Below, one piece after another: positions 7,442 to 16,143 of a stretch of DNA of 64,000 bases. Position 1 is the stretch's first letter, and every line of letters begins with the position of its first letter. Made by a program: the position numbers and the translations under genes. The notes beneath the pieces are model-generated. The model was given only the letters and a program-made list of their open reading frames with translations, did no database searches and was not told where the DNA came from. The DNA comes from Comamonadaceae bacterium (GTDB taxonomy: Bacteria > Pseudomonadota > Gammaproteobacteria > Burkholderiales > Burkholderiaceae_C): assembly GCA_027488255.1 (NCBI GenBank), contig JAIYBZ010000035.1, positions 186,001 to 250,000 on the forward strand. Direction: 5' to 3'.

Positions 7442-8254
7442 TCATTCCACCGCGGGTTCGGCAATACCGCCCACCACTTGGCTGAAGCCGCCGTCTACAT
7501 AAGTGATCTCGGCCGTCACACCAGCCGCCAAATCGCTCATCAAAAAGGCCGCCACGTTGCCCACATCGTCGATTGTGACATTGCGCCGAATGGGTGAGGC
7601 TTCGGCCACCACCGACAAAATTTTGCCAAACCCCTTGATGCCACTGGCTGCCAGCGTTTTGATGGGGCCTGCAGAGATGCCGTTGGCGCGCAAGCCTCGG
7701 TTTTGGTTGCCCAAAGATTCGGCCAAATAGCGCACCGAGGCTTCCAAACTGGCTTTGGCCAAGCCCATGGTGTTGTAGTTGGGCACAGTGCGGATCGCGC
7801 CCAAATAGGTCAGCGTCAGCAGGGCGGCTTTGTCATTCAAATAAGGCAGGGCCGCTTTGGCCATGGCGGGAAAGCTGTAGGCGCTGATGTCGTGCGCGAT
7901 CTTGAAGCCTTCGCGCGACAGGCCATCCAAAAAGTCACCTGCAATGGCTTCCCGTGGGGCATAGCCAATGGCATGCACAAAGCCGTCAATCTTGGGCCAT
8001 GTGGCCGACAAGTCGGAGAACAGTTTTTCAATTTGTTCGTCACTGCCGACATCGCAGTCAAAAATCAAGTTGGAGCCAAAATCCGCCGCAAATTCTGTGA
8101 TGCGGTCTTTGAACCGCTCGCCCACGTAGCTGAACGCCAACTCAGCGCCTTGCGCGTGGCAAGCCTTGGCAATGCCATAGGCGATGGAACGGTTGGATAA
8201 AACGCCGGTGATCAACAACTTTTTCCCCGACAGAAATCCTGTTTTTGCAGACAT
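7442..8254 (-). CDS. fabI: Enoyl-[acyl-carrier-protein] reductase (NADH) FabI
   Basis: A 270-residue short-chain dehydrogenase of the FabI type, which reduces trans-2-enoyl-ACP in the last step of each fatty-acid elongation cycle. It begins [18 protein letters not shown], with the cofactor-binding region [17 protein letters not shown]. The catalytic set Y150, Y160 and K167 (TYLGA ... [11 protein letters not shown]) and the [17 protein letters not shown] substrate-loop signature are intact. An in-frame ATG 36 codons upstream exists, but AGGAG directly before 8254 and the family length favour this start. It converges on the decarboxylase gene and is divergent from yejA. It is the expected target of triclosan-type inhibitors. 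Confidence 0.95.
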   Translation of the reverse strand: MSAKTGFLSGKKLLITGVLSNRSIAYGIAKACHAQGAELAFSYVGERFKDRITEFAADFGSNLIFDCDVGSDEQIEKLFSDLSATWPKIDGFVHAIGYAPREAIAGDFLDGLSREGFKIAHDISAYSFPAMAKAALPYLNDKAALLTLTYLGAIRTVPNYNTMGLAKASLEASVRYLAESLGNQNRGLRANGISAGPIKTLAASGIKGFGKILSVVAEASPIRRNVTIDDVGNVAAFLMSDLAAGVTAEITYVDGGFSQVVGGIAEPAVE

Positions 8255-8291
8255 GCCTTCAACTCCTGAAAAATGTGTGCAGAATTGTCTC

Positions 8292-10148
8292 ATGCGAACA
8301 ACCCCGTGCCGAATTTGGACGACCTGCTTATTGGCCCTCGGCCTGTATTCGGCCAGCACCACGTGGGCGGCGCACGCTTACGGGCAGTTTGGGGACATCC
8401 AATACCCCGCAGGCTTTGCCCACTTTTCGTACGTCAACCCCCATGCGCCGAAGGGGGGAGAGATGGTGTTGGTGCCGCCAACGCGCCAGTCTAATTTCGA
8501 CAAGTACAACCCCTTCACGCTCAAAGGCAGTGCGCCACCGGCCATGTTGAGCATGATGTTTGACACCTTGATGGTGGGCAATATGGACGAGCCCACCACC
8601 GCCTATGGCTTGTTGGCCTCGGACATTCAGGTGGCGCCGGATCGCAAGTCGGTGACCTTTCAGATCCATCCTCAGGCCCGTTTTCACAATAACGACCCGG
8701 TACTGGCCATCGACGTGCGGCATTCTTTTGAGCGCATCACCAGCAAACAAGCGGCGCCGCAATACCGCACCTATTTTGGCGAAGTGAAGTCCGCCACGGT
8801 GTTGGGTGAGCGCAGCATCCGCTTCGATTTTGTGCGCCCCAACAGCGAGTTGCCACTGATCGTGGGCGGTCTGCCCGTGTTCAGTCACAAATGGGGCTTG
8901 CAAGGTCAACAGCACAAACCGCTGGATCAAATGGTGATGGATGTCCCGATCACGTCGGGTCCTTACCGAATTGGGCCGGTGCAGTTTGGCAAAGACATTA
9001 CTTATGTACGCGACCCCTCGTATTGGGCCAAAGACCTGAATGTGCGCAAAGGCCTGTTTAACTTTGACCGCATCACCTACAAAATTTATAAAGACAGCAC
9101 CGCACAGCTCGAGGCCTTCAAGGCCGGCGAGTTCGACTACATGCAGTCGTTCATTGCCAGAGAGTGGGCCAGGGCGTTCACCGGCCGGGCTTTTGAAAGG
9201 GGCGAGCTCATCAAGGCTGAATTGCCGCACGGCAACGCAGGGGATTTTCAAGGCTTTCAATTCAACTTGAGGCGCGACAAGTTCAAGGACGTTCGTGTGC
9301 GACAGGCCATCGCATTGGCGATGGATTTCGAATGGCTAAACCGGCAACTTTTTTACAACGCCTACAGCCGTGTTCGCGGCTATTTTGTGGCCAGCGATTT
9401 TGAGGCCAAGGGCTTGCCCGGCCCAGAAGAGCTGGCCTTGCTGCAACCCTTGCGAGGCCTGTTGCCGTCAGCGGTGTTCGAGCAAGAAGTGCCGCAGCCG
9501 CCGCAGACCCAATTGGCACTTGACAGCGGCCACACCTTGCGCGACCACTTGCGCCAAGCGCGCGACTTGTTGCAAGCCGCGGGGTGGACATACCGCGACG
9601 GGGCACTGCGCAATGCGGCGGGACAGGCCATGACCTTGGAGTTTTTGGACAACTCCGGCTCGATGGGGCGCGTCGTCACACCTTTCGCCAAAAACCTTGA
9701 AAAGTTGGGCATCAAGGTGCAGTACAAAGTCATTGACTTTGCGTTGTTGCAAAAACGCATGGATGTTTTTGACTTTGACATCATCAGCAGCCGTACCGTG
9801 GGCAGCGAGGCGCCAGGCACCGAGTTGTTGGAACGTTTTGGCAGCAAGGCGGCCGACATCGAAGGCTCTGGCAATGTGTTGGGGCTGAAAAATCCGGCGG
9901 TGGATGCCCTGCTGGACAAAGTGGTGAGTGCCACCTCGCGAGACGAGTTGGTGGCCAGCTTGCGAGCACTCGATCGGGTGTTGCGCCATGGGCACTATGT
10001 CGTGCCCCATTGGTATGGGGCGGTGCACCGTGTTTCTTGGCGTGCCTCCGTTTTTGACCGGCCCGCCAAGTTGCCTCGTTTCTATCAGCCAGAAGCTTTG
10101 GTGACCTCGGTCTGGTGGTCAAAAGCCGCGGCTCAGAAAGGCCCTTGA
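8292..10148 (+). CDS. yejA: Peptide ABC transporter, periplasmic substrate-binding protein YejA
   Basis: A 618-residue solute-binding family 5 protein with an N-terminal signal peptide ending near [12 protein letters not shown]. The ATG at 8292 is chosen because it puts the signal peptide at the N-terminus; an in-frame start 36 codons upstream would run through the fabI promoter area. Family features include [11 protein letters not shown] near the mature N-terminus, FDTLM, and the hydrophobic [26 protein letters not shown] segment. In E. coli and relatives YejA binds peptides, including microcin C and antimicrobial peptides, and delivers them to YejBEF. The gene is first in a complete yejABEF operon with spacings of three bases or four-base overlaps. 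Confidence 0.92.
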   Translation: MRTTPCRIWTTCLLALGLYSASTTWAAHAYGQFGDIQYPAGFAHFSYVNPHAPKGGEMVLVPPTRQSNFDKYNPFTLKGSAPPAMLSMMFDTLMVGNMDEPTTAYGLLASDIQVAPDRKSVTFQIHPQARFHNNDPVLAIDVRHSFERITSKQAAPQYRTYFGEVKSATVLGERSIRFDFVRPNSELPLIVGGLPVFSHKWGLQGQQHKPLDQMVMDVPITSGPYRIGPVQFGKDITYVRDPSYWAKDLNVRKGLFNFDRITYKIYKDSTAQLEAFKAGEFDYMQSFIAREWARAFTGRAFERGELIKAELPHGNAGDFQGFQFNLRRDKFKDVRVRQAIALAMDFEWLNRQLFYNAYSRVRGYFVASDFEAKGLPGPEELALLQPLRGLLPSAVFEQEVPQPPQTQLALDSGHTLRDHLRQARDLLQAAGWTYRDGALRNAAGQAMTLEFLDNSGSMGRVVTPFAKNLEKLGIKVQYKVIDFALLQKRMDVFDFDIISSRTVGSEAPGTELLERFGSKAADIEGSGNVLGLKNPAVDALLDKVVSATSRDELVASLRALDRVLRHGHYVVPHWYGAVHRVSWRASVFDRPAKLPRFYQPEALVTSVWWSKAAAQKGP

Positions 10149-10151
10149 CCC

Positions 10152-11189
10152 ATGCTGGCGTACATCTTGAAGCGCTTGTTGCTGATGATTCCCACTTTGT
10201 TCGGAATCATGCTGATGACCTTTGTGGTGATTCAGTTTGTGCCCGGTGGCCCAGTTGAGCAAATGGTGGCTCAGCTGCAAGGGCGTGACACCGGCGGAGA
10301 AGGTGCCGCTGCTGCCGGAAGCGGTTACCGTGGTCGCCAAGGGGTGGATGCCGCCAGAATCACTGAGATCAAGGCTTTATACGGTTTTGACAAGCCGCCG
10401 ATCGAGCGCTTTTGGATGATGCTCAAGCAATTTGCGCAGTTTGATTTGGGCAAGAGCTTTTTTCACAACAAAGATGTGTGGAGTCTGATCCAAGAAAAAT
10501 TACCGGTCTCCATCAGCTTGGGCTTGTGGACATTTTTCTTGAGTTATCTGATTTCGGTGCCCTTGGGCATCGCCAAAGCGGTGCGCGCGGGCAGCCGATT
10601 TGACACCCTGACAAGTGTCTTGGTGTTGGTGGGCTACGCCATTCCGGGTTTTGTTTTGGGAGTCGCTTTGCTGGTGATTTTTGGCGGACAGTTGCAGTGG
10701 TTCCCGCTGCGTGGGCTGACTTCGTCCAATTGGGAACAGCTCAGTTTGGGGGCCAAGGTGGTGGACTATTTGTGGCACATCGCACTGCCGGTCACTGCCA
10801 GTGTCTTGGGTTCATTTGCGGTCATCACCATGTTGACCAAGAACGCCTTTTTGGAAGAGATTCGCAAGCAGTATGTCTTGACTGCGCGGGCCAAAGGCTT
10901 GTCTGAAAATCGGGTGCTTTACCGGCACGTCATGCGCAATGCCTTGATCCCTTTGGTCACCGGCTTTCCTGCGGCTTTCATCGGTGCGTTTTTCACGGGC
11001 TCTTTGTTGATCGAAACATTGTTCTCGCTCGATGGGCTGGGCTTGCTCAGTTATGAGGCGGTGATTCGGCGTGATTACCCCGTGGTGTTGGGCACCTTGT
11101 ATTTGTTCACCTTGATCGGCTTGGTCACCAAACTGATCAGCGATTTGTGCTACCTGTGGGTAGATCCTCGAGTGAAGTTTGACCGATGA
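10152..11189 (+). CDS. yejB: Peptide ABC transporter permease YejB
   Basis: A 345-residue inner-membrane permease of the DppB/OppB type. It starts MLAYILKRLLLMIPTLFGIM, the usual first helix, and has five further hydrophobic segments. The cytoplasmic EAA loop is visible at about 245-275 (YVLTARAKGLSENRVLYRHV then MRNALIPLVTGFP), where the ATPase couples. Between the first and second helices lies a glycine/alanine-rich periplasmic insert (DTGGEGAAAAGSGYRG), which YejB proteins carry in variable form. The gene starts three bases after yejA and overlaps yejE by four bases. Confidence 0.93.
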   Translation: MLAYILKRLLLMIPTLFGIMLMTFVVIQFVPGGPVEQMVAQLQGRDTGGEGAAAAGSGYRGRQGVDAARITEIKALYGFDKPPIERFWMMLKQFAQFDLGKSFFHNKDVWSLIQEKLPVSISLGLWTFFLSYLISVPLGIAKAVRAGSRFDTLTSVLVLVGYAIPGFVLGVALLVIFGGQLQWFPLRGLTSSNWEQLSLGAKVVDYLWHIALPVTASVLGSFAVITMLTKNAFLEEIRKQYVLTARAKGLSENRVLYRHVMRNALIPLVTGFPAAFIGAFFTGSLLIETLFSLDGLGLLSYEAVIRRDYPVVLGTLYLFTLIGLVTKLISDLCYLWVDPRVKFDR

Positions 11190-12241
11190 GTACCTCTGTC
11201 ACTGCACCCTCTGTTGGGCAAGTTTCGCCGACGGTCCGCGCTTGGCAGCGGTTCAAACGCAACCGCTTGGGGCTCGGCAGCCTCGTGGTTTTTGTGGCCC
11301 TTTTTGTGTTGAGCTTGGCCGCTGAATTTTGGTCCAACGACAAGCCCTTGGTGGTGCGTTTTCAGGGCCAGTGGTACTTTCCGGTGGTGCAAACATTGCC
11401 TGAAAAAACGTTTGGCGGCGACTTCGATACGCCGGCGGATTACCTGGACCCCTTCATTCAGCAGCAACTGAAAAAAGACGGCAATTGGGCCATGCAAGCG
11501 CCGAATCCTTACCACCACAGCACCCTTGACTATTTCGCCCCCTTGCCCAATCCGGCACCGCCCAATGCACGCAATCTGCTGGGCACCGATGACCGGGGCC
11601 GCGATGTATTGGCCCGTTTGATTTATGGTTTCAGGGTGTCGGTGTTGTTTGCTTTGGCACTGACTTTGTTTGGCGTCGCGTTGGGGGTGTTAACGGGCGC
11701 GGTACAAGGCTTTTTTGCAGGAAAAACCGACTTGGTTTTTCAGCGCTTCATTGAAATTTGGAGCGCCATGCCCGAGTTGTATTTGCTGATTATTTTTTCG
11801 GCGGTGTTTGAGCCCAGCGTGGGTTTGTTGCTGATTTTGCTCAGCTTGTTTGGGTGGATGGGCTTGTCGGACTATGTGCGTGCAGAGTTTTTGCGCAACC
11901 GCCAACTCGACTATGTGAAGTCGGCACGGGCGCTGGGTTTGGGGCATTGGCAAATCATCTGGCGGCATGTTTTGCCCAACAGCATGACGCCCGTGGTGAC
12001 TTTTTTGCCTTTCCGCATGAGTGGCGCAATCTTGGCTTTGACTTCACTCGATTTTCTGGGTTTGGGGGTGCCCCCCGGCACGCCTTCCTTGGGTGAGTTG
12101 TTGGCCCAAGGCAAAAACAACATCGATGCGTGGTGGATATCGCTGTCCACCTTTGGCGTCTTGGTGCTGACCTTGTTGCTGTTGACTTTCATGGGCGATG
12201 CCTTGCGTGATGCGCTCGATCCCCGAAAGGCCGACAAATGA
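11186..12241 (+). CDS. yejE: Peptide ABC transporter permease YejE
   Basis: A 351-residue permease of the DppC type with an N-terminal cytoplasmic segment, one helix at about 30-48, a periplasmic loop of roughly 90 residues (the YejE-specific region with FGGDFDTPADYLDPFI), and five C-terminal helices. The motif NLLGTDDRGRDVLARLIYG and the EAA loop YVKSARALGLGHWQIIWRHV are intact. It forms the heterodimeric channel with YejB. Start and stop codons overlap those of yejB and yejF by four bases each (ATGA), so the three proteins are likely made in fixed proportion. Confidence 0.93.
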   Translation: MSTSVTAPSVGQVSPTVRAWQRFKRNRLGLGSLVVFVALFVLSLAAEFWSNDKPLVVRFQGQWYFPVVQTLPEKTFGGDFDTPADYLDPFIQQQLKKDGNWAMQAPNPYHHSTLDYFAPLPNPAPPNARNLLGTDDRGRDVLARLIYGFRVSVLFALALTLFGVALGVLTGAVQGFFAGKTDLVFQRFIEIWSAMPELYLLIIFSAVFEPSVGLLLILLSLFGWMGLSDYVRAEFLRNRQLDYVKSARALGLGHWQIIWRHVLPNSMTPVVTFLPFRMSGAILALTSLDFLGLGVPPGTPSLGELLAQGKNNIDAWWISLSTFGVLVLTLLLLTFMGDALRDALDPRKADK

Positions 12242-13845
12242 ACACGCAGATGCAGCCCCCCTTGTTAGAGCTTGTCGATCTGCGCATTGCCTTTGCAGGG
12301 CAAGAAGTGGTGCATGGTGTCAACCTGCGCATTCGTTCCGGTGAGCGGGTGGCTCTGGTGGGCGAGTCGGGTTCGGGCAAGTCGGTCACCGCCTTGTCGG
12401 TGTTGCGCTTGCTGGAGTTGGCTCAAGTCTCGGGCCAAGTGCTGTGGCAGGGCCAAGACGTATTGCTGCAATCGGCGGCTGAAATGCAGCGCATTCGTGG
12501 CGATGAGATCGCCATGATTTTTCAAGAGCCCATGACCGCGCTGAACCCTTTGATGACCATCGGTCAACAAATTTCAGAAGTGCTGCAACTGAAAAAAGGC
12601 TTGTTGCCCAGAGAAGCAGAGGCGCGTGCGGTGCAGTTGTTGCTTGAAACCGGCATCGATGAAGCCGATCGCCGCAGCCAAAGCTACCCCCACCAGCTGT
12701 CTGGGGGCCAAAGGCAGCGCGCCATGATGGCCATGGCCTTGGCCTCAGAGCCCAAACTCTTGTTGGCCGACGAGCCCACCACAGCACTTGATGCCAGTTT
12801 GCGAATGCAAATGTTGAATTTGCTGGCGGACCTGCAGAAAAAAACCGGCATGGCAGTGTTGCTCATCACCCATGATTTGGCCTTGGTGCGCCACTTTGCC
12901 GACCGTGTTGCGGTCATGGAAAAGGGCCATTTGGTGGAAGAGGGCGATGTGCAGTCTGTTTTCTCAGGCGCGCACCACCCGTACACCCAAAAGCTGTTGG
13001 ACAGTCGCCCCAGTCGCGAGGGGTTGTTGCCCGCGCGCGAAGATGCCGCCCCGTTGTTGGTGGCCAAAGACTTGCAGGTGCGTTATCCCAAGGCCACGCC
13101 CGGTTTTCGCGGGTGGTTTCGGCAAGACCTGTTCACGGCCTTGCATGGCGCAACTTTCAGTTTGGCAGCGGGACAAACGCTGGGGGTGATGGGCGAATCG
13201 GGGTCGGGCAAGTCCAGCTTGGCGCAGGCGGTGTTGGGCTTGATCCCCTTTGCGGGCGAACTGGCGTTGGGTGGGCAAACTTGGCAAAACGTGCCCTCCA
13301 AAGACAAGCCTTTGCGTCAGCGAGTGCAGGTGGTGTTTCAAGACCCCTACGGCAGCCTTTCTCCACGCATGACGGTGGGGGAAATTGTCGCGGAGGGCCT
13401 GAGCTTGCACCAAGCCACATTGAGCGAGGCTGCTGTTGAGCAACAGGTGGTGGCCACTTTGGCTGAAGTGGGGTTGACGGCCGCAGAATTTCCGGATTTG
13501 CTGAACCGCTACCCCCATGCTTTTTCCGGTGGGCAAAGGCAACGCATCGCTTTGGCGCGGGCATTGGTGGTCAATCCTGACTTGTTGGTACTGGACGAGC
13601 CCACCAGCGCGCTGGATGTGACGGTGCAAAAACAGATTTTGCAGCTGCTTCAAGACCTACAAAAACAAAAAAAGATTGCTTTTTTACTCATCACGCACGA
13701 CATCGATGTCTTGCGGGCCATGGCGCATCAGGTCATGGTCTTAAAGGCAGGGCAAGTGGTCGAGTCGGGGCCCGCTGAACGCGTGCTGGAGATGCCTGCA
13801 CACAGTTACACCCGCAGTTTGTTGGAGGCCTTTCCAAAAGGGTGA
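12238..13845 (+). CDS. yejF: Peptide ABC transporter, double ATP-binding protein YejF
   Basis: A 535-residue protein with two complete ABC ATPase domains. The first has Walker A GESGSGKS near residues 42-49, the signature LSGGQRQR and Walker B LLLADEPT. The second begins after about residue 265 and repeats Walker A (GESGSGKS), signature FSGGQRQR and Walker B LLVLDEPT. After the first domain a short region with HHPYTQKLLDSRP resembles the oligopeptide-transporter C-terminal motif. It energises YejBE-mediated import of peptides. The gene ends the yej operon; the next gene starts after a gap holding a promoter-like sequence and a strong hairpin. Confidence 0.94.
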   Translation: MNTQMQPPLLELVDLRIAFAGQEVVHGVNLRIRSGERVALVGESGSGKSVTALSVLRLLELAQVSGQVLWQGQDVLLQSAAEMQRIRGDEIAMIFQEPMTALNPLMTIGQQISEVLQLKKGLLPREAEARAVQLLLETGIDEADRRSQSYPHQLSGGQRQRAMMAMALASEPKLLLADEPTTALDASLRMQMLNLLADLQKKTGMAVLLITHDLALVRHFADRVAVMEKGHLVEEGDVQSVFSGAHHPYTQKLLDSRPSREGLLPAREDAAPLLVAKDLQVRYPKATPGFRGWFRQDLFTALHGATFSLAAGQTLGVMGESGSGKSSLAQAVLGLIPFAGELALGGQTWQNVPSKDKPLRQRVQVVFQDPYGSLSPRMTVGEIVAEGLSLHQATLSEAAVEQQVVATLAEVGLTAAEFPDLLNRYPHAFSGGQRQRIALARALVVNPDLLVLDEPTSALDVTVQKQILQLLQDLQKQKKIAFLLITHDIDVLRAMAHQVMVLKAGQVVESGPAERVLEMPAHSYTRSLLEAFPKG

Positions 13846-13909
13846 TTCAAGACACACAGCAAGAGCCACTTTCTGCCTTAAAAATCACGCACTTAGCGCG
13901 TTTTTCGGC

Positions 13910-13915
13910 TAGAAT
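13910..13915 (+). promoter_or_regulatory. Possible -10 box for the rimP-nusA-infB operon
   Basis: TAGAAT lies in the gap between yejF and rimP, ten bases before a strong hairpin. A good -35 match at normal spacing is not evident, so this is a suggestion only. If used, transcription would start near 13921 and the hairpin at 13931-13957 would be almost the first thing transcribed. Confidence 0.35.
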
Positions 13916-13930
13916 ATTGTCTTCACGACC

Positions 13931-13962
13931 AAACGGGCGGGTTTTCACCGCCCGTTTTTTTT
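13931..13962 (+). terminator. Terminator-like hairpin upstream of rimP
   Basis: A perfect ten-base-pair stem, AAACGGGCGG at 13931-13940 and CCGCCCGTTT at 13948-13957, with a seven-base loop, followed by eight T residues (13955-13962). It has the form of a strong intrinsic terminator. It lies about 85 bases after the yejF stop and 38 bases before the rimP start, so it either ends yejABEF or acts as an attenuator in the leader of the nusA operon, or both. Confidence 0.8.
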
Positions 13963-13999
13963 GGGTCTTTCTTTTTTAACGTTGATCTTTCGAAGCTCT

Positions 14000-14569
14000 G
14001 TGGCGCTGCAGCAAATTGTTCAAGAAACCGTGACTGGACTGGGTTATGACCTGGTCGAGATTGACCGCACAGCGGGCGGTTTGTTGCGCATCACCATTGA
14101 CTGGCCTTGGCAGCCCGGCACCGAAATGTTTGTCAACGTCGAAGATTGCGAAAAAGTCAATCGGCAACTGCAGTTCGCTTTGGAAGTCGACGGCGTGGCC
14201 TACAACCGGCTTGAAGTGTCCTCGCCCGGCATTGACCGTCCCTTGCGTCATGAAAAAGATTTTGAACGCTTTGCGGGTGAGTTGATTGACATCACCCTCA
14301 AGGCCCCGATGGGTGAAAGTGCTGGCGGTTTGGTCAGCGCCAACCGCAAAAAATTTCGCGGCACCCTCGAGCGAACCGATGCGGCAGACACGTGGCAAAT
14401 CGTCTGGAGCGATGAGCCTGCGGTGAAACCCGGTCAAAAAATCAGCAAAAAAAGAGTCCCTGCGCCTTTGCACGCGCTGGGCTTCAAATTGAATGAATTA
14501 CGCGAGGCCCGTTTGGCGCCCGTGGTCGATTTCAAAGGGCGCAAGCCGAAGGTAGAAACCGGCTCTTAA
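14000..14569 (+). CDS. rimP: Ribosome maturation factor RimP
   Basis: A 189-residue RimP, needed for maturation of the 30S subunit. The N-terminal domain shows ALQQIVQETVTGLGYDLVEI, which is the family start, and VNVEDCEKVNRQLQFALEVD. The ribosome-contact stretch LEVSSPGIDRPLRHEKDFERFAG is intact, followed by the SH3-like C-terminal domain. The start is a GTG at 14000, chosen because homologues begin with the ALQQ segment; upstream in-frame TTG codons at 13961 and 13982 are possible but would add unusual residues. No good ribosome site is seen. It is the first gene of the classic rimP-nusA-infB-rbfA-truB cluster. Confidence 0.9.
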   Translation: MALQQIVQETVTGLGYDLVEIDRTAGGLLRITIDWPWQPGTEMFVNVEDCEKVNRQLQFALEVDGVAYNRLEVSSPGIDRPLRHEKDFERFAGELIDITLKAPMGESAGGLVSANRKKFRGTLERTDAADTWQIVWSDEPAVKPGQKISKKRVPAPLHALGFKLNELREARLAPVVDFKGRKPKVETGS

Positions 14570-14635
14570 GGGTCTGGTTTTACACATTTTTATCGGGTTT
14601 GATCCGCAAACCCAATGGAACAGGAGAGTCAAGTC

Positions 14636-16120
14636 ATGAATCGCGAAATGTTGATGTTGGTCGAAGCCATCTCACGTGAAAAGAACGTAGAGCGCGACGT
14701 GGTGTTCGGTGCGGTCGAAGCCGCGCTGGCCCAAGCCACCAAAAAGTTGTACGCCGGTGAGGTGGACATTCGCGTCGCCGTGGACCGTGACAACGGCAAC
14801 TACGAGACTTTCCGCCGTTGGCATGTGGTGCCCGATGAAGCGGGTCTGCAATTGCCTGAGCAAGAGATTTTGTTGTTCGAAGCCAAAGAGCAAATCCCCG
14901 ACATTGAGGTCGACGAGTACATCGAAGAGTCCATCGAGTCTCTGCCCATCGGCCGCATTGGCGCCATGGCCGCCAAGCAAGTGATTTTGCAAAAAATCCG
15001 CGATGCCGAGCGCGAAATGCTCTTGAACGACTTCATGTCGCGTGGCGAGAAGATTTTTGTCGGTACCGTGAAACGCATGGACAAGGGCGACATTATTTGC
15101 GAAGCGGGTCGCATTGAAGGCCGTTTGCGTCGCAGCGAAATGATCCCCAAAGAAAACCTGCGCAGTGGCGACCGTGTGCGCGCCATGATCATGGAGGTCG
15201 ACTTGACCCTGCGTGGCGCCCCCATCTTGTTGTCGCGCTCGGCCCCTGAGTTCATGATTGAGCTGTTCCGTCAAGAAGTGCCTGAAATTGAACAGGGCCT
15301 GCTCGAAATCAAAACCTGCGCCCGCGACCCCGGTTCGCGCGCCAAGATCGCTGTCTTGTCGCACGACAAGCGCGTTGACCCCATCGGCACCTGCGTCGGC
15401 GTGCGCGGCACCCGCGTCAACGCGGTCACCAACGAGTTGGCCGGTGAGCGTGTGGACATCGTGTTGTGGAGCGAAGACCCCGCCCAATTTGTGATCGGCG
15501 CCTTGGCTCCTGCCAACGTGCAGTCGATCGTGGTGGACGAAGAAAAACACGCCATGGATGTGGTGGTGGACGAGGAAAACTTGGCCATCGCGATTGGCCG
15601 TGGCGGCCAAAACGTGCGTTTGGCTTCTGACCTCACCGGCTGGAAAATCAACATCATGGATGCCGCCGAGTCGGCTCAAAAGCAGGCCGAAGAAACCACC
15701 GGTATTCGCCAGCTGTTCATGGAAAAACTCGATGTGGACCAAGAAATTGCCGACATCCTGATCAGCGAAGGCTTCACCAGCTTGGAAGAAGTGGCGTATG
15801 TGCCGATTCAAGAAATGCTGGAGATCGAAAGCTTCGACGAAGAGACCATCAACGAGTTGCGTTCACGCGCCAAAGACGCGTTGTTGACCCTCGAAATCGC
15901 ACGCGAAGAGAGCGTGGAAGACGTTTCGCAAGACCTGCGTGATTTGCCTGGGCTGACGCCTGAGCTGATCTCTAAGCTGGTTGAAGCGGGTATTCATACC
16001 CGTGACGACTTGGCTGACTTGGCCACCGACGAACTGACTGACATCACTGCTCAGACAGCCGAAGATGCGACCGCCCTGATCATGAAAGCCCGCGAACATT
16101 GGTTTGCTGGCCAAGCCTGA
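14636..16120 (+). CDS. nusA: Transcription termination/antitermination factor NusA
   Basis: A 494-residue NusA. Order of domains: RNA-polymerase-binding N-terminal domain (1 to about 130), S1 domain (about 135-200), two KH domains (about 200-345, with [20 protein letters not shown] and [19 protein letters not shown]), and two C-terminal acidic helix-hairpin-helix repeats (from [16 protein letters not shown] and from [18 protein letters not shown]). The duplicated C-terminal repeat is typical of proteobacteria. The ATG at 14636 is preceded by AGGAG (14622-14626); an in-frame ATG seven codons earlier lies upstream of that site. NusA acts in pausing, termination and rRNA antitermination. Confidence 0.96.
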   Translation: MNREMLMLVEAISREKNVERDVVFGAVEAALAQATKKLYAGEVDIRVAVDRDNGNYETFRRWHVVPDEAGLQLPEQEILLFEAKEQIPDIEVDEYIEESIESLPIGRIGAMAAKQVILQKIRDAEREMLLNDFMSRGEKIFVGTVKRMDKGDIICEAGRIEGRLRRSEMIPKENLRSGDRVRAMIMEVDLTLRGAPILLSRSAPEFMIELFRQEVPEIEQGLLEIKTCARDPGSRAKIAVLSHDKRVDPIGTCVGVRGTRVNAVTNELAGERVDIVLWSEDPAQFVIGALAPANVQSIVVDEEKHAMDVVVDEENLAIAIGRGGQNVRLASDLTGWKINIMDAAESAQKQAEETTGIRQLFMEKLDVDQEIADILISEGFTSLEEVAYVPIQEMLEIESFDEETINELRSRAKDALLTLEIAREESVEDVSQDLRDLPGLTPELISKLVEAGIHTRDDLADLATDELTDITAQTAEDATALIMKAREHWFAGQA

Positions 16121-16143
16121 AGCTATGGAGGCTTGAACACAAT

